From S015-6 sp964479535 (GTDB taxonomy: Bacteria; Desulfobacterota; DSWW01), in the NCBI GenBank assembly GCA_964479535.1, contig CAYZMM010000020.1, positions 1 to 64,000 of the forward strand: DNA of 64,000 nt. The letters run 5' to 3'. The notes under the pieces are model-generated. The model was not told where the DNA came from and did not search any database. It saw only the letters and a program-made list of their open reading frames with translations. Position numbers and translations under genes: made by a program. Within the stretch, counting starts at the first letter, position 1, and each line of letters opens with the position of its first letter. This document shows positions 49,854 through 59,773 of this stretch, piece after piece.

Positions 49854-50980
49854 AGACGCGCATCGCGGCCATTGCACGAAAGGAGTTCCTGCACATCCTG
49901 CGGGACTGGCGGACCCTGCTGATCGCCTTTGTGCTGCCGGTCATCCTGATCCTGCTCTTCGGCTTTGCCATCACCTTCGACATCCGCAACCTGAAGCTGG
50001 CGGTGTCGGACGAGGATCGGACCCGGGCGAGCCGTGAACTCGTCGAGGCGTTCACGGGAAGCAGGTACTTCCGGCTGGTGGCTTCCCCCTCGGATCCGGA
50101 GACCCTCATGGACCTGCTCGATTCCGGCGAAGCCCAGATCGGCCTGTCCATCCCGGAGGATTACGGAAAGAGCCTCGAGCGGTGGGAGGGGGAAACCGTA
50201 CAGGTGCTCCTCGACGGCTCGGAGTCGAACACCGCAACGATTGCAGCCGGCTACGTGGAAGCGGTCTTCGCCGGCATGAACATCGATACGGTCCGGCGCG
50301 CCCTGTCCAGGAGCGGGGTGCCGCCTCAGGGCATCCCGCCGGTGGACATGCAGCTCCGGGTGTGGTTCAACCCGGAGCTGGACAGCACCCACACGATCGT
50401 GCCCGGCCTGATCGCGGTGATCATGGTCCTCATCGCGGCCCTGCTCACCAGCCTCACCGTGGTCCGTGAGCGGGAGTTCGGCAGCCTGGAGGGCCTGATT
50501 GCCACGCCGGCCCGCAAGTACGAGATCATCCTCGGCAAGATGCTTCCTTACCTGGCCCTCACCCTGATCGACTGCATGATCGTGGCCTTCATGGGCGTCG
50601 TCGTCTTCGAGGTCCCCTTCGCCGGGAGCCTCCTGCTCTTCGCCGGGACGGCCCTGGTCTTTGCCGTGGCCGGGCTTTCCATCGGGCTCCTCGCCAGCGT
50701 GATTTCGAGCAACCAGCTCCTCGCCAACCAGATCGTCATCCTCACCACCATGCTGCCGAGCATCCTGCTGTCCGGCTTCATGTTTCCGGTCAAGTCGATG
50801 CCGGAATGGGTGCAGGTCTTCACCTACGCGGTGCCGGCGCGTTACTTCATCACGATCTGCCGGGGCATCCTGCTCAAGGCCCAGCCCCTGGAAATCCTGC
50901 TGCGACCCACGCTCTTTCTGGTCGTATTCGGGACGATCCTGTTGAGCCTCGCCGTCGCCCGGTTCAGGAAGAAGCTCTGA
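49850..50980 (+). CDS. ABC-2 type permease (YbhS-like)
   Basis: The 376-residue protein has one N-terminal membrane segment (LLIAFVLPVILILLFGFAI), a large extracytoplasmic domain (about 45-165) and a C-terminal block of five segments beginning IVPGLIAVIMVLIAALLTSLTVVREREFGSLEGL, the ABC-2 exporter pattern. The start is a TTG at 49850 overlapping the previous stop (TTGA) and preceded by GGGAGGGAGGAG. Confidence 0.83.
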   Translation: MKTRIAAIARKEFLHILRDWRTLLIAFVLPVILILLFGFAITFDIRNLKLAVSDEDRTRASRELVEAFTGSRYFRLVASPSDPETLMDLLDSGEAQIGLSIPEDYGKSLERWEGETVQVLLDGSESNTATIAAGYVEAVFAGMNIDTVRRALSRSGVPPQGIPPVDMQLRVWFNPELDSTHTIVPGLIAVIMVLIAALLTSLTVVREREFGSLEGLIATPARKYEIILGKMLPYLALTLIDCMIVAFMGVVVFEVPFAGSLLLFAGTALVFAVAGLSIGLLASVISSNQLLANQIVILTTMLPSILLSGFMFPVKSMPEWVQVFTYAVPARYFITICRGILLKAQPLEILLRPTLFLVVFGTILLSLAVARFRKKL

Positions 50981-50989
50981 GAGGGGAAG

Positions 50990-52129
50990 ATGGGTCGGAT
51001 CCTGCACGTAGCGCGCAAAGAGTTCATCCAGACCTTCCGTGACCCGCGGATGTTCGTGCTCATCTTCATCGCGCCGATCATCCAGCTCTTTCTGTTCGGG
51101 TATGCGGTGACCACGGACGTGAACAACATCACCCTGGCCGTCATGGACCGGGACCGGAGCCTTGCAAGCAGGGATCTGGTCCGGGCGGTGCTCAACTCCG
51201 GGTATTTCACCTTCGTGGGGGAGGTCGACTCGGACCGGGAGATCGAACGCGCACTGGTCGACACGCGGGCGGACGTGGTGCTCGTGTTTCCGGAGCGCTT
51301 CGCGGAGAGGCTGGACCGTGGGGAGGCGGCGCCCCTCCAGGTGCTGCTCGACGGCTCGGAGTCGAACTCCTCGGGCGTGGCGGCGAGCTATCTCCAGAAG
51401 ATCCTGTTCCGATACGGACAGGAACGGATCGATGTGCGCATGGACCGCCTGGCCGGATTGACGGGAAGGGGGAAGCGGCCGGAACCGTGGGCCAGCCCGG
51501 AGATACGCTATCAGTACAATCCGGAACTCAAGTCGAGCTGGTACATGGTCCCGGGCGTACTCGGCATGATCCTCCTGGTGATCACCATGCTCCTGACGAG
51601 CCTTGCCATTACCCGGGAACGGGAGATCGGGACGATGGAGCAGCTGGTCGTGACGCCCATCCAGCCCTACCAGCTTCTTGCCGGCAAGATGTTTCCCTTT
51701 GCGATCATCGGGCTGATCGACGTGACCCTGATCCTGGTCGTTGCGGCCGGCCATTTCCGGCTGCCCATGGTCGGCTCCATCGGGCTTCTCTACGTCGCCA
51801 CGGCGCTCTTTCTGTTCTCCACCCTGGGGCTGGGCCTGTTCATATCGACCCTTTCCCACACACAGCAACAGGCGATCTTCCTCGCCCTCATGGTGATGAT
51901 GCCCTCGGTCCTCCTGTCGGGCCTGATGTTCCCCATCGCGAACATGCCCGAACCGGTCCAGTGGCTGACCTATGCGAACCCGCTGCGCTACTTCCTGGTG
52001 ATCGTGCGCGGCGTGATCCTCAAGGGGAACGGCCTGCTCATCCTCGCGCCGCAGTTCTTCATGCTCTTCTCGCTGGGGGCGTTCGTGTTCACCCTTGCCG
52101 TGGCGCGGTTTCAAAAGACGATCGACTGA
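50990..52129 (+). CDS. ABC-2 type permease (YbhR-like)
   Basis: The 379-residue paralogue of the preceding permease has the same layout and sequence landmarks (MFVLIFIAPIIQLFLFGYAVTTDVNNITLAV, LLTSLAITREREIGTMEQLVVTP, LLSGLMFPIANMPEPVQWLTYANPLRYFL). The two permeases form the heterodimeric membrane channel. Nine bases separate it from the previous gene. Its end overlaps the end of the convergent hydrolase gene by 41 bp. Confidence 0.85.
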   Translation: MGRILHVARKEFIQTFRDPRMFVLIFIAPIIQLFLFGYAVTTDVNNITLAVMDRDRSLASRDLVRAVLNSGYFTFVGEVDSDREIERALVDTRADVVLVFPERFAERLDRGEAAPLQVLLDGSESNSSGVAASYLQKILFRYGQERIDVRMDRLAGLTGRGKRPEPWASPEIRYQYNPELKSSWYMVPGVLGMILLVITMLLTSLAITREREIGTMEQLVVTPIQPYQLLAGKMFPFAIIGLIDVTLILVVAAGHFRLPMVGSIGLLYVATALFLFSTLGLGLFISTLSHTQQQAIFLALMVMMPSVLLSGLMFPIANMPEPVQWLTYANPLRYFLVIVRGVILKGNGLLILAPQFFMLFSLGAFVFTLAVARFQKTID

Positions 52130-53012
52130 ACAGTGCCAGCAGTTCTTTGTGCACCTGGGGCATGATGCCGGGGGGAAGCTCGTGTCCGATGCCCTCCAGC
52201 CAGACGAGTCTGGCGCCCGGGATGCGTGCGGCGCACTTGGCGCCGTGGCCGGGGGGCACCAGGGGGTCTTCCGTCCCGTGGAGGATCAGAGTCGGAACGG
52301 AGATCCGTCCCAGTCCCTCGAGTCGACACCCGGAAGCGAGAACCGCGGCAAGCTGATGTCCCTGTGCGTGTGGGTTGAATCCCTTGCGGCCCAGGATGCT
52401 CTCGGTCATCGCTTCTCGCTGGAAAGCCTCGTCAAAGGGAAAACGGCTTCCGGCAAAGGCCCTGGCCGCAGCCAGGCGGAACGCGATCGTCTCGGCAGGC
52501 TCGGTCAGGCGGCCCGGGAACCGGGCGACGAGGTCCTCGTGAAGAGCGCGGTACTTCTCCACATCGATCGAAGGTTGTACAGCGGGGTCCGCGTCCAGGG
52601 GAAAGGCGGAGGAGGCGATCGAGGTGAGGGTTCGCGTGCGGTCCGGGTGGCTGACGGCGATGCGTTGGGCGATCATCCCGCCCATGGAGGCGCCCACGAT
52701 GTGTGCCGTCCGGATTCCCAGGGCGTCCAGCAGACCCACCGCATCCTTCGCCATGTCCTCCAGCGTGTAAGGGCGGTCTGCGTCCCAGTCGGCGATCCAG
52801 TCGGAAAGCCCGCAGTCCCGGTTGTCGAATCGAAGGACGCAGAAGCCGGCCTCCGCGATCGGCTCGTAGAAGTAGGGAAACCAGGCGGTGCACTGCTCGT
52901 CCATGCCGATGATGAGCAGCACCGCCGGATCCCCCGGGTCCCCGAAGGCCTCGTAATAGATCCGGATGCCGTTGGCAGCGACCTTCCCCTGTGCGTGTGG
53001 TTGCATACCCAT
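52089..53012 (-). CDS. Alpha/beta hydrolase
   Basis: The 307-residue protein has the nucleophile elbow GASMGG, an oxyanion region LLIIGMDEQCTAW, a likely catalytic Asp in LHGTEDPLVPP and His in EGIGHELPPG. The N-terminal IRIYYEAFGDPGDPAVLLI is typical of the esterase/DhlA-like group. It could be an esterase, lactonase or haloalkane-type hydrolase; the exact activity is not readable. It is encoded alone on the minus strand and overlaps the exporter permease gene tail to tail. Confidence 0.8.
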   Translation of the reverse strand: MGMQPHAQGKVAANGIRIYYEAFGDPGDPAVLLIIGMDEQCTAWFPYFYEPIAEAGFCVLRFDNRDCGLSDWIADWDADRPYTLEDMAKDAVGLLDALGIRTAHIVGASMGGMIAQRIAVSHPDRTRTLTSIASSAFPLDADPAVQPSIDVEKYRALHEDLVARFPGRLTEPAETIAFRLAAARAFAGSRFPFDEAFQREAMTESILGRKGFNPHAQGHQLAAVLASGCRLEGLGRISVPTLILHGTEDPLVPPGHGAKCAARIPGARLVWLEGIGHELPPGIMPQVHKELLALFSRSSFETAPRQG

Positions 53013-53065
53013 GATGGTGGACCATCTTCCCTCTTCCGCCGGGCGAAGGCAAGATGGAAGCGGGA

Positions 53066-53135
53066 GGTTGCCACGCTACGCTCGCAGTCTCCGCACTGGA
53101 TGGAGATTGCGAGGGCGCGAAGCGTCCGCGGCAAT
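53066..53135. repeat. Two ATTGCGAG-type repeat units in opposite orientation
   Basis: A reverse-orientation unit (about 53066-53092) and a forward unit ATTGC...GCAAT (53106-53135, 30 bp) face each other upstream of addB. The forward unit is the same length as, and closely similar to, the one at 59774-59803. Confidence 0.5.
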
Positions 53136-53158
53136 CCCCCAGCACCTCTCCTCCCCGC

Positions 53159-53206
53159 ACACGCCGTCATTCCCGCACACGCCGTCATTCCTGCGCAGGC
53201 AGGAAT
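53159..53206. repeat. ATTCCCGC palindrome cluster with tandem ACGCCGTCATTCC half-units
   Basis: A CACACGCCGTCATTCC half-unit occurs twice in tandem, followed by a perfect ATTCCTGC-GCAG-GCAGGAAT palindrome (53187-53206). It lies about 60 bases before addB. The same tandem half-unit arrangement occurs at 59713. Confidence 0.6.
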
Positions 53207-53263
53207 CCCTCAGCTCCGACGCCCCTTGAGCCCGCCGGCCGTTGAATAGTAAAGTGTCCCGCC

Positions 53264-56200
53264 ATGGAAGAACACACTCTCAACCGCCTCACCCTAACGC
53301 TCCGTGACCTCTGCAGGGACCGTCTCCTCGAGGAGAAGTGGCTGCTCGCCCCTTCGCGCCGCATCGGCTTCCAGTGGCTCGATGCCGTGGCCGGTTCCGG
53401 ACAGTCCGTGCTGAACGTACGGGTGAAGACCCTGCAGAGCATGGTGCTCGACCTCACTTCCGGAGATATGGCCCGAAGGGGCCTGACCTTTCTGCGCGGC
53501 GTGGGCTTCGAGGTCCTGGTGGGTCGTCTGTTCGCATCCCTGAAGGCGGCCGGCGGCGGGTATGCGACCCGCCTGGAACCGAGTCCGGGGCTGACCAGAA
53601 CCCTCGCCCGGTCCATCCGGGACCTTCGGCTTGCGGGCCTGAGAGGCTCCGACCTCGAGGCCGCCGCCTTCGAGGTGAAGACGAAGGGGGGGGAAATCCG
53701 GCGCCTCCTGCTGGATTTCGAGCGGGCCCTCGAGGCGAAGCGGCTCGTGGACGATGCCGGCCTGCTGCGCATGGCCGTCGAGAGGCTGGAGGGCGATCCG
53801 GGAGCGCTGCCGGGCAAGGCGATGGTCCTCGTGCCGGAGGACCTGGCAGAGGATCTTCGCGCCTTGGAGAAGATCTTCCTGGACCGCATCCCGGAGGGGC
53901 AGAAGATCGACCTGGCCGTGGACCCGGCCTCGACACCGGCCGTGGACGGGATCTTCCCGGCTCTGGGCGAGGTGAACGAGGTTGGCGAGGTCCTGCGGTC
54001 CTGTGTGGAGCAGGGCATTCCCTTTGACGAAGTCGAGATCCTGCACACGGACGCGGCCACGTACGTGCCCCTGATCTTTGAGAGGGCATCGAAGCTGACG
54101 GAGGATGCCGCCGGCGAGTCTCTCCCGGCCACCTTTGCCGAGGGCGTCCCTGCGCGCTACGGCCGGCCGGCGCGGGCTCTGCTCGGATGGCTGTCCTGGA
54201 TGCGTGACGGGTATCCCCAGGCGACCCTCGCCAGGATGATTCAAGACGGTCTTTTGCGAATCGAGGTGCCGGAAGGCCGGGGATTCAGCTTTGCCGAACT
54301 GGGCGGCCGGTTCAGGACGGTTCCCATCGGAAGCGGGAGAGCGCGCTATCTGAGCAAGATCGATGAAACCCTCGATGCGGTCGAGAGAAGAAGGAGAGGG
54401 GGCCGACTGACCCACGGCGACCACGAAGACGCCGGCGACGAACAGGCGCGCCTTGCCAGGCGGTCCGAGGGATTGAGTGCGATCCGTCTCTTTGTTCACG
54501 AGCTGCTCTCTGACACACCGGAAGAGATCCATCGACAGCACGATCTGTTGCGTGCGGCGCAGGCCTTCCTCGAGCGCCATGCCCGTCACACCAGCCGGTT
54601 CGACGAATTCGTTCGGCAGAAGCTCTCCGACGAGATCCGGGAACTCACCGAATGGATCGGGCAGGAGGATTTGGAAGGGCTGGAAGGCCGGAAATGGCTG
54701 GAGGAGAGGTGCCTCGCCTCGCCCGTCCGGGGCGAGCGACCGCAGCCCGGCTGTTTTCACGTCGCCTCGGTGCAGGAGGGGGGTCACTCCGGCCGCAGCC
54801 ACACCTTTGTCCTCGGCCTCGACGACAGCCGCTTCCCGGGCGCGGGTCTGCAGGACCCGATCCTTCTCGACCGGGAGAGGCGCAGGGTCTCCGGCGAGCT
54901 TCCCACCGCGGCGGGCCGTCTGGACCGCACCGGCCGGGGCTTTGCACGACTGCTGGGCCGGCTGCGCGGTACGGTGACCCTGAGCTACTGCTGTCGGAGC
55001 CTGAGCGATGACCGTGAGATGTTTCCGAGCCCAATTCTCCTCGACGCGTATCGGATCCTCGCCGGCGATCCGCAGGGTGACCAGGAAGACCTCCTCCGGT
55101 GGCTTCCGGAGCCCGCCTCCTTCGCACCGAGGCACCCGGACCGTTGCCTGGACCCGACTGAGTCCTGGTTCTGCTGGATGTGTGAGGGGGACGGCATCCA
55201 GGAGCCGGAGTCGGTCCTTGCCGGCAGCTTTCCCCACCTGGGCCGGGGTTTCGATGCGCGTAAGGCGAGGGCGAGCAACCGGTTCACCGAGTACGACGGC
55301 CACGTTCCCCAGGCGGGACTGGACCTGGATCCCTCCCGGCCGGACGGCACCATCCTTTCCGCGAGCGCGCTGGAGACGGCGGGGGCGTGCCCGCTCGAGT
55401 ACTTCTTCCGGTACGTTCTGGAGATCCGGCCCCCGGAGGCGCTTCGAATCGATCCGAGAATCTGGCTCGACCCGACGGAGCGAGGGCAGCTCCTGCACGC
55501 CGTGTTTCGCAGGTTCATGCACCGTCTTGGCGAGCAGGGGCTCCTGCCGGATTTCCGGAGAGACGAGGCGCTTCTCGCGGAGATCCTCGAAGAGGAGATC
55601 GCCGGGTGGAAGAAGAGCAAGCCGGTTCCCAGCCGGACCGCATACGAACGGGAGGTCCTGGACCTGCGGCTCGCCTCCAGGATCTTTCTCCAGGAAGAGG
55701 AGTCCTTCTGCCGGAAGAGCAGGCCCTTCTGCTTCGAGGCTTCCGTGGGAATGCTGTCCGAGGGGCAGGGAACCCCTCTGGACTCCCTCGACCCGGTGAC
55801 CCTGAAGCTGGGAGGCGGAAGAAGACTGCGTGCCCGGGGAAGGATCGACCGGGTCGATCAGGTTCCGGGCGCCGAGGGGAGACGGTTCACGGTCTGGGAC
55901 TACAAGACAGGGAGCGGCTGGAAGTACCGGAGGGACAGGCCGGGGGGCGGTGAGGATCCCTTCCAGGGCGGCCGAATCGTCCAGAGCGCCCTGTACATGC
56001 GGATGGCCGAGATCCGGCTGCGGGAAGCCGTCTGCCCGGATGCCGAGGTCGAGCGGTTCGGCTATTTCTTCCCTACGACGCGCGAGCATGGTGAAAGGGT
56101 CGACTGGACCGCGCAGGAGCTTGCCGAGGGGTCGCGCGTGCTCGGGCGGCTCTGCGAGATGCTGGCAAGAGGCGCGTTTCTCTTCACAGACGACGCGGGG

Positions 56201-56338
56201 GACGCGGGCGCGAGCGATTACAGGGAAGCCTTCGGGAACCCGGAGGCTGCGGCGGAGGCGTCCAGGCGCAAGCTGGAGAACCGGGAGAACGACTCCCTGG
56301 GGGCGTTTCGGAGGTTGAGAGGATATGACCCGGAGTAG
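53264..56338 (+). CDS. addB: AddB-like nuclease subunit of an AddAB helicase-nuclease
   Basis: The 1024-residue protein has a helicase-like but Walker-A-lacking N-terminus and a C-terminal PD-(D/E)XK RecB-type nuclease domain: SALETAGACPLEYFFRYVL, GQLLHAVFRRFM, RGRIDRVDQV and VWDYKTGSG (Asp and Lys of the active site). This is the layout of proteobacterial AddB. It works with AddA to resect double-strand breaks for RecA loading. It overlaps addA by 14 bp. I do not see the four-cysteine Fe-S arrangement of Firmicutes AddB; only a single Cys at the start of the nuclease domain is obvious. Confidence 0.82.
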   Translation: MEEHTLNRLTLTLRDLCRDRLLEEKWLLAPSRRIGFQWLDAVAGSGQSVLNVRVKTLQSMVLDLTSGDMARRGLTFLRGVGFEVLVGRLFASLKAAGGGYATRLEPSPGLTRTLARSIRDLRLAGLRGSDLEAAAFEVKTKGGEIRRLLLDFERALEAKRLVDDAGLLRMAVERLEGDPGALPGKAMVLVPEDLAEDLRALEKIFLDRIPEGQKIDLAVDPASTPAVDGIFPALGEVNEVGEVLRSCVEQGIPFDEVEILHTDAATYVPLIFERASKLTEDAAGESLPATFAEGVPARYGRPARALLGWLSWMRDGYPQATLARMIQDGLLRIEVPEGRGFSFAELGGRFRTVPIGSGRARYLSKIDETLDAVERRRRGGRLTHGDHEDAGDEQARLARRSEGLSAIRLFVHELLSDTPEEIHRQHDLLRAAQAFLERHARHTSRFDEFVRQKLSDEIRELTEWIGQEDLEGLEGRKWLEERCLASPVRGERPQPGCFHVASVQEGGHSGRSHTFVLGLDDSRFPGAGLQDPILLDRERRRVSGELPTAAGRLDRTGRGFARLLGRLRGTVTLSYCCRSLSDDREMFPSPILLDAYRILAGDPQGDQEDLLRWLPEPASFAPRHPDRCLDPTESWFCWMCEGDGIQEPESVLAGSFPHLGRGFDARKARASNRFTEYDGHVPQAGLDLDPSRPDGTILSASALETAGACPLEYFFRYVLEIRPPEALRIDPRIWLDPTERGQLLHAVFRRFMHRLGEQGLLPDFRRDEALLAEILEEEIAGWKKSKPVPSRTAYEREVLDLRLASRIFLQEEESFCRKSRPFCFEASVGMLSEGQGTPLDSLDPVTLKLGGGRRLRARGRIDRVDQVPGAEGRRFTVWDYKTGSGWKYRRDRPGGGEDPFQGGRIVQSALYMRMAEIRLREAVCPDAEVERFGYFFPTTREHGERVDWTAQELAEGSRVLGRLCEMLARGAFLFTDDAGDAGASDYREAFGNPEAAAEASRRKLENRENDSLGAFRRLRGYDPE

Positions 56339-59300
56339 GCCGCACGCTCCCACACCCGCTGATCAGGGGCAGCGGGGTCGGATCGTCACGGATCTGGACC
56401 GGAGCATGCTGGTCGAGGCCGCGGCCGGCACGGGCAAGACGACGAGCATGGTGGAGCGCATGGTCGCGCTCCTCGTCACGGGAACGTGTGAGGAAATCGG
56501 CACCCTCGCGGCGGTGACCTTCACGAGGAAGGCCGCGGCCGAGCTTCGCGGGCGGTTCCAGGTGAGGCTGGAAGCAGCCGTTCGCGCGGGAGTCGGGGAG
56601 GAGAGGGAGAGGCTCGAGAGGGCCCTGGCAGGCATCGATCGGGTCTTCATCGGCACGATTCACTCCTTCTGTGCACGCTTGCTGCGAGAGCGGCCGGTCG
56701 AGGCGGACGTGGACATCGCCTTCGAGGAGATCGATGAGGATCTGGATCGGAGGCTGCGCGCGCAGGCGTGGGAGGTGTTGACAGCCGACCTGCTGCTCGA
56801 CGACAAGGACGGCCTGCGTCCACGGCTGGATCGACGCGGCCTCGCCCTGGAGGACCTGGAAGACGCCTTCGTTCGATTCGCCGACTTCCCGGACGTGGAC
56901 GAATGGCCCGTGCCGGACGAGGACGCGGTCGAGCCGGATCTGGAAGATGCGCGTGTCGCGCTCGAGGGGTACGTGGCGCACATGCGGAGACTCGGCCCGG
57001 ACCTTCCGGCCCGGTGGGGCAACGATTCGCTGATCCCCCGGTTCAGGCGCCTCCCGCGGATCGTCTCCCACTACGAGGACCTGCGTTCGCCGGGTCAGCT
57101 CATGGAGGTCCTGGCGCTGTTCGACGGCAGGGGGAAGGTGGTCCAGAAGGAGTGGATGCAGGAGGGGCGGTTCGGACGGGAGGATGCGAAGCGAGAGGAG
57201 GCCCGCTGGGATTCGTTCCGGGAAGAGGTGGTAACTCCCGCCCTGCGTGCCTGGTACGAATCGCGATACGCCGCGGTCCTGCGCGTTCTCTTCCGGGCCC
57301 GGGAGATCTACGACCGTCTGCGGGCGCAGGCGGGACAGCTCAACTTCCAGGACCTCTTGATCAAGGCGGCCGACCTCCTCCGGGACAAGCCCCACGTGAG
57401 GCGGTATTTCCGCGACCGCTTCCGGTACCTACTGGTGGACGAGTTCCAGGACACGGATCCGGTCCAGGCCGAGGTGATGATGCTCCTGACGGCCACGGAC
57501 CCGGAGGAGACCGCGTGGCGCAGGTGTGTTCCGCGACCCGGCTCCCTCTTCGTGGTGGGGGACCCGAAACAGTCGATCTACCGCTTCCGACGGGCGGACA
57601 TCGTCACCTACAACGAGGTCAAATCGATGATCCGGCGAGGCGGGGGCCGCGGAGACGAGGGGAGCCTTCTCGAGCTTTCCGCGAATTTCCGGACCACGGG
57701 TGGGATCATCGCGTGGGTCAACCGGGTGTTCCAGCCGGAGGCCGGGGATTCGGAAGATGAGAACGGCCCCCCGGAGAGGTTTCCTCGCCGGGATTCGGAC
57801 GAGTCACCGGGCTACGTGCCCCTGCAGCCGGGTCGACCGGAAGCGAACGAAGGGGGGTTGAGCGGCCTGTACGTTCTTTCGATTCCGGAGGAATACGCGA
57901 AGGCGAACCAGGCGATCGAATACGAGGCCGGGCGCATTGCACGCACCATTCGGGCGGCCATCGATTCAGGGATGCAGGCCGATGATTTCATGATCGTCAC
58001 CCTGAAGCGAAAGCATCTCAGCCTGTACGCCCGAACGCTCCAGGATCTCGGGGTACCGAACCAGGTGAGCGGGGGGACCCTGCTGAACGAGGTGTACGAG
58101 CTCGGGCTGCTGCACCTCTGCCTGCAGGCCGTGATCCATCCGGACGACCCCGTGCGCCTGCTCGCCGTGCTGAGGAGCGAGCTCTTCGGCGTGAGCGACG
58201 CGGCCCTGTATGCCTTCAAGAAGGCGGCCGGCCGGTTCTGCTACAGAACGCCCGTCCCCGAACAGGGATGGGGCGAAGCCGAGGCCGAAGCCTTCCGGGA
58301 CGTCTTCGGGCGCCTTCGGCAATACGCGGGCTGGCTGGGCCGGTTGCCCGTTCCGGCCGCCGTCGAAAAGATCGTGGCCGACCTGGGACTGCCGGCCCTT
58401 GCCGGCAGCCGTCCCGGCGGGGACGTGCAGGCCGGGAGCCTTGCCAAGTCGATCGAGATCCTCCGGGACGCGCAGACAAAAATGTGGACGATCGAACAGG
58501 TCGTCGAGCGACTGGGCGAGCTCGTCCGCCTGGAGACGCCCTACGACGGGATCTCGGTTCGGTCCGGGGAGAGGCCCCTCGTGCGCATCATGAATCTGCA
58601 CAAGGTCAAGGGATTGGAGGCCCCGGTCGTCTTCCTGGCCGACCCTTCCGGAGAGTTCGACCACGGCGTGCAGACCCACATCGACCGTTCCGGCGATCGG
58701 GTGCTCGGGTACATGCTCGTGCAGGGTCCGAAGCGGGGCTATCAGCGGCCGGTCCTCGCCCACCCGGAAGGGTGGGAAGATCTCGCCGCCCGGGAGAAGG
58801 GCTTCTCCCTGGCGGAGGCGCTGCGGCTGCGCTACGTTGCGGCCACACGCGCAGGCTGCGCACTGGTCGTGAGCCGACGCCTGGGGACGGGGAAGCAGCG
58901 CTGGAATCCGTGGAAGGCATTCGAACCGTATCTGGATGGGGTTCCCGAGCTTCCGGATCCCGGCCCCCGGTCACTTCCGCAGCGGAGGCCGAGGCCGCTT
59001 GCCCGGGAAGAGATCGAGGCGAACAACGAAAGAGTGTCGAAACGTCTCGAGGCGGCCGTGAGCCCTACGCTGGAGGTCGTGGGAGCGAAGCACTACGCCT
59101 TGAAGGCAGTCGCAGGAGAGGCGCTCCAGGCGGCCGTGAGTTCGGGGAGTTCGGGGACAGCCACCGATCTCCTACGAGATCGGTGGCTGTCCCCGAACTC
59201 CGCGGGCGAAGGGCCGCAGCCTGACCCGGAAGGGGAACACGGGGTCGAGTGGGGCACGGTGATCCACCTGCTGCTCCAGGTCGCCATGGAGAACCCCGAA

Positions 59301-59759
59301 GCCGATCTTCGCGGCATTGCACGGACGGCGCTGACGGAACAGGGTCTGGACGCGGGCCTGACGGGGACCGCCGTGGAAACGGTCGAGGCCGTGATGAAGG
59401 CGGAGATCTGGCAAAGGGCCCTGGCGAGCCGGAGGCGGCTCGTGGAAGTCCCTTTCGAGATCCTCATGGAGCACGGCGATGACGTCCCGACGCTCGTCCG
59501 CGGGTCCATGGACCTGGTTTTCGAGGAGCCGGACGGGTGGGTCATCGTGGACTACAAGACGGACAGCCTCCCGGCCTGCGAGCCGGATCCCCTCGTGGAG
59601 AAATACGCACCCCAGGTCCGGCTCTATGCAAACGTGTGGGAACGCATCACCGGGGAGAAGGTGAAGGAAACGGGCCTGTACTTCTCAAGGGCGGATCTCT
59701 TCGTGCCTGTCGTCATTCCCGCCCCGGCCGTCATTCCCGCGAAAGCGGGAATCCCGTAG
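56325..59759 (+). CDS. addA: AddA-like UvrD/REP helicase with C-terminal nuclease
   Basis: The 1144-residue protein has Walker A AAAGTGKTT near residue 30, motif II LLVDEFQDTDPVQAEV, motif III VVGDPKQSIYRFRRADI, motif VI LRYVAATRAG and a RecB-type nuclease domain ending (GSMDLVFEEP, VIVDYKTDSLPA). Two oddities stand out. A 25-bp-arm palindrome at 59146-59201 is translated in frame between helicase and nuclease domains (SSGSSGTATDLLRDRWLSPN). The last residues (VVIPAPAVIPAKAGIP) are translated from an ATTCCCGC repeat. GAGAGGA precedes the ATG. Confidence 0.85.
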   Translation: MTRSRPHAPTPADQGQRGRIVTDLDRSMLVEAAAGTGKTTSMVERMVALLVTGTCEEIGTLAAVTFTRKAAAELRGRFQVRLEAAVRAGVGEERERLERALAGIDRVFIGTIHSFCARLLRERPVEADVDIAFEEIDEDLDRRLRAQAWEVLTADLLLDDKDGLRPRLDRRGLALEDLEDAFVRFADFPDVDEWPVPDEDAVEPDLEDARVALEGYVAHMRRLGPDLPARWGNDSLIPRFRRLPRIVSHYEDLRSPGQLMEVLALFDGRGKVVQKEWMQEGRFGREDAKREEARWDSFREEVVTPALRAWYESRYAAVLRVLFRAREIYDRLRAQAGQLNFQDLLIKAADLLRDKPHVRRYFRDRFRYLLVDEFQDTDPVQAEVMMLLTATDPEETAWRRCVPRPGSLFVVGDPKQSIYRFRRADIVTYNEVKSMIRRGGGRGDEGSLLELSANFRTTGGIIAWVNRVFQPEAGDSEDENGPPERFPRRDSDESPGYVPLQPGRPEANEGGLSGLYVLSIPEEYAKANQAIEYEAGRIARTIRAAIDSGMQADDFMIVTLKRKHLSLYARTLQDLGVPNQVSGGTLLNEVYELGLLHLCLQAVIHPDDPVRLLAVLRSELFGVSDAALYAFKKAAGRFCYRTPVPEQGWGEAEAEAFRDVFGRLRQYAGWLGRLPVPAAVEKIVADLGLPALAGSRPGGDVQAGSLAKSIEILRDAQTKMWTIEQVVERLGELVRLETPYDGISVRSGERPLVRIMNLHKVKGLEAPVVFLADPSGEFDHGVQTHIDRSGDRVLGYMLVQGPKRGYQRPVLAHPEGWEDLAAREKGFSLAEALRLRYVAATRAGCALVVSRRLGTGKQRWNPWKAFEPYLDGVPELPDPGPRSLPQRRPRPLAREEIEANNERVSKRLEAAVSPTLEVVGAKHYALKAVAGEALQAAVSSGSSGTATDLLRDRWLSPNSAGEGPQPDPEGEHGVEWGTVIHLLLQVAMENPEADLRGIARTALTEQGLDAGLTGTAVETVEAVMKAEIWQRALASRRRLVEVPFEILMEHGDDVPTLVRGSMDLVFEEPDGWVIVDYKTDSLPACEPDPLVEKYAPQVRLYANVWERITGEKVKETGLYFSRADLFVPVVIPAPAVIPAKAGIP
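59146..59201. repeat. Perfect 25-bp inverted repeat with 6-nt loop inside addA
   Basis: Bases 59146-59170 are the exact reverse complement of 59177-59201, with CCTACG as loop. The core TTCGGGGACAGCC/GGCTGTCCCCGAA resembles REP-type palindromes mobilised by RAYT (TnpA-REP) transposases. It is in frame, so addA stays open. A partial duplicate of TTCGGGG sits just before the left arm. Confidence 0.7.
59713..59752. repeat. ATTCCCGC palindrome forming the addA C-terminus
   Basis: A tandem GTCATTCCCGCC half-unit precedes a perfect ATTCCCGC-GAAA-GCGGGAAT palindrome (59733-59752). The addA stop codon follows within the repeat's flank. Confidence 0.65.
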
Positions 59760-59773
59760 TCCCGTTCGGTGAC

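Noticed and set aside
53159..53206. A CRISPR array suggested by repeated CGTCATTCC units
   Set aside because: Only two half-units and one palindrome occur, with no regular spacers and no cas genes in the window.
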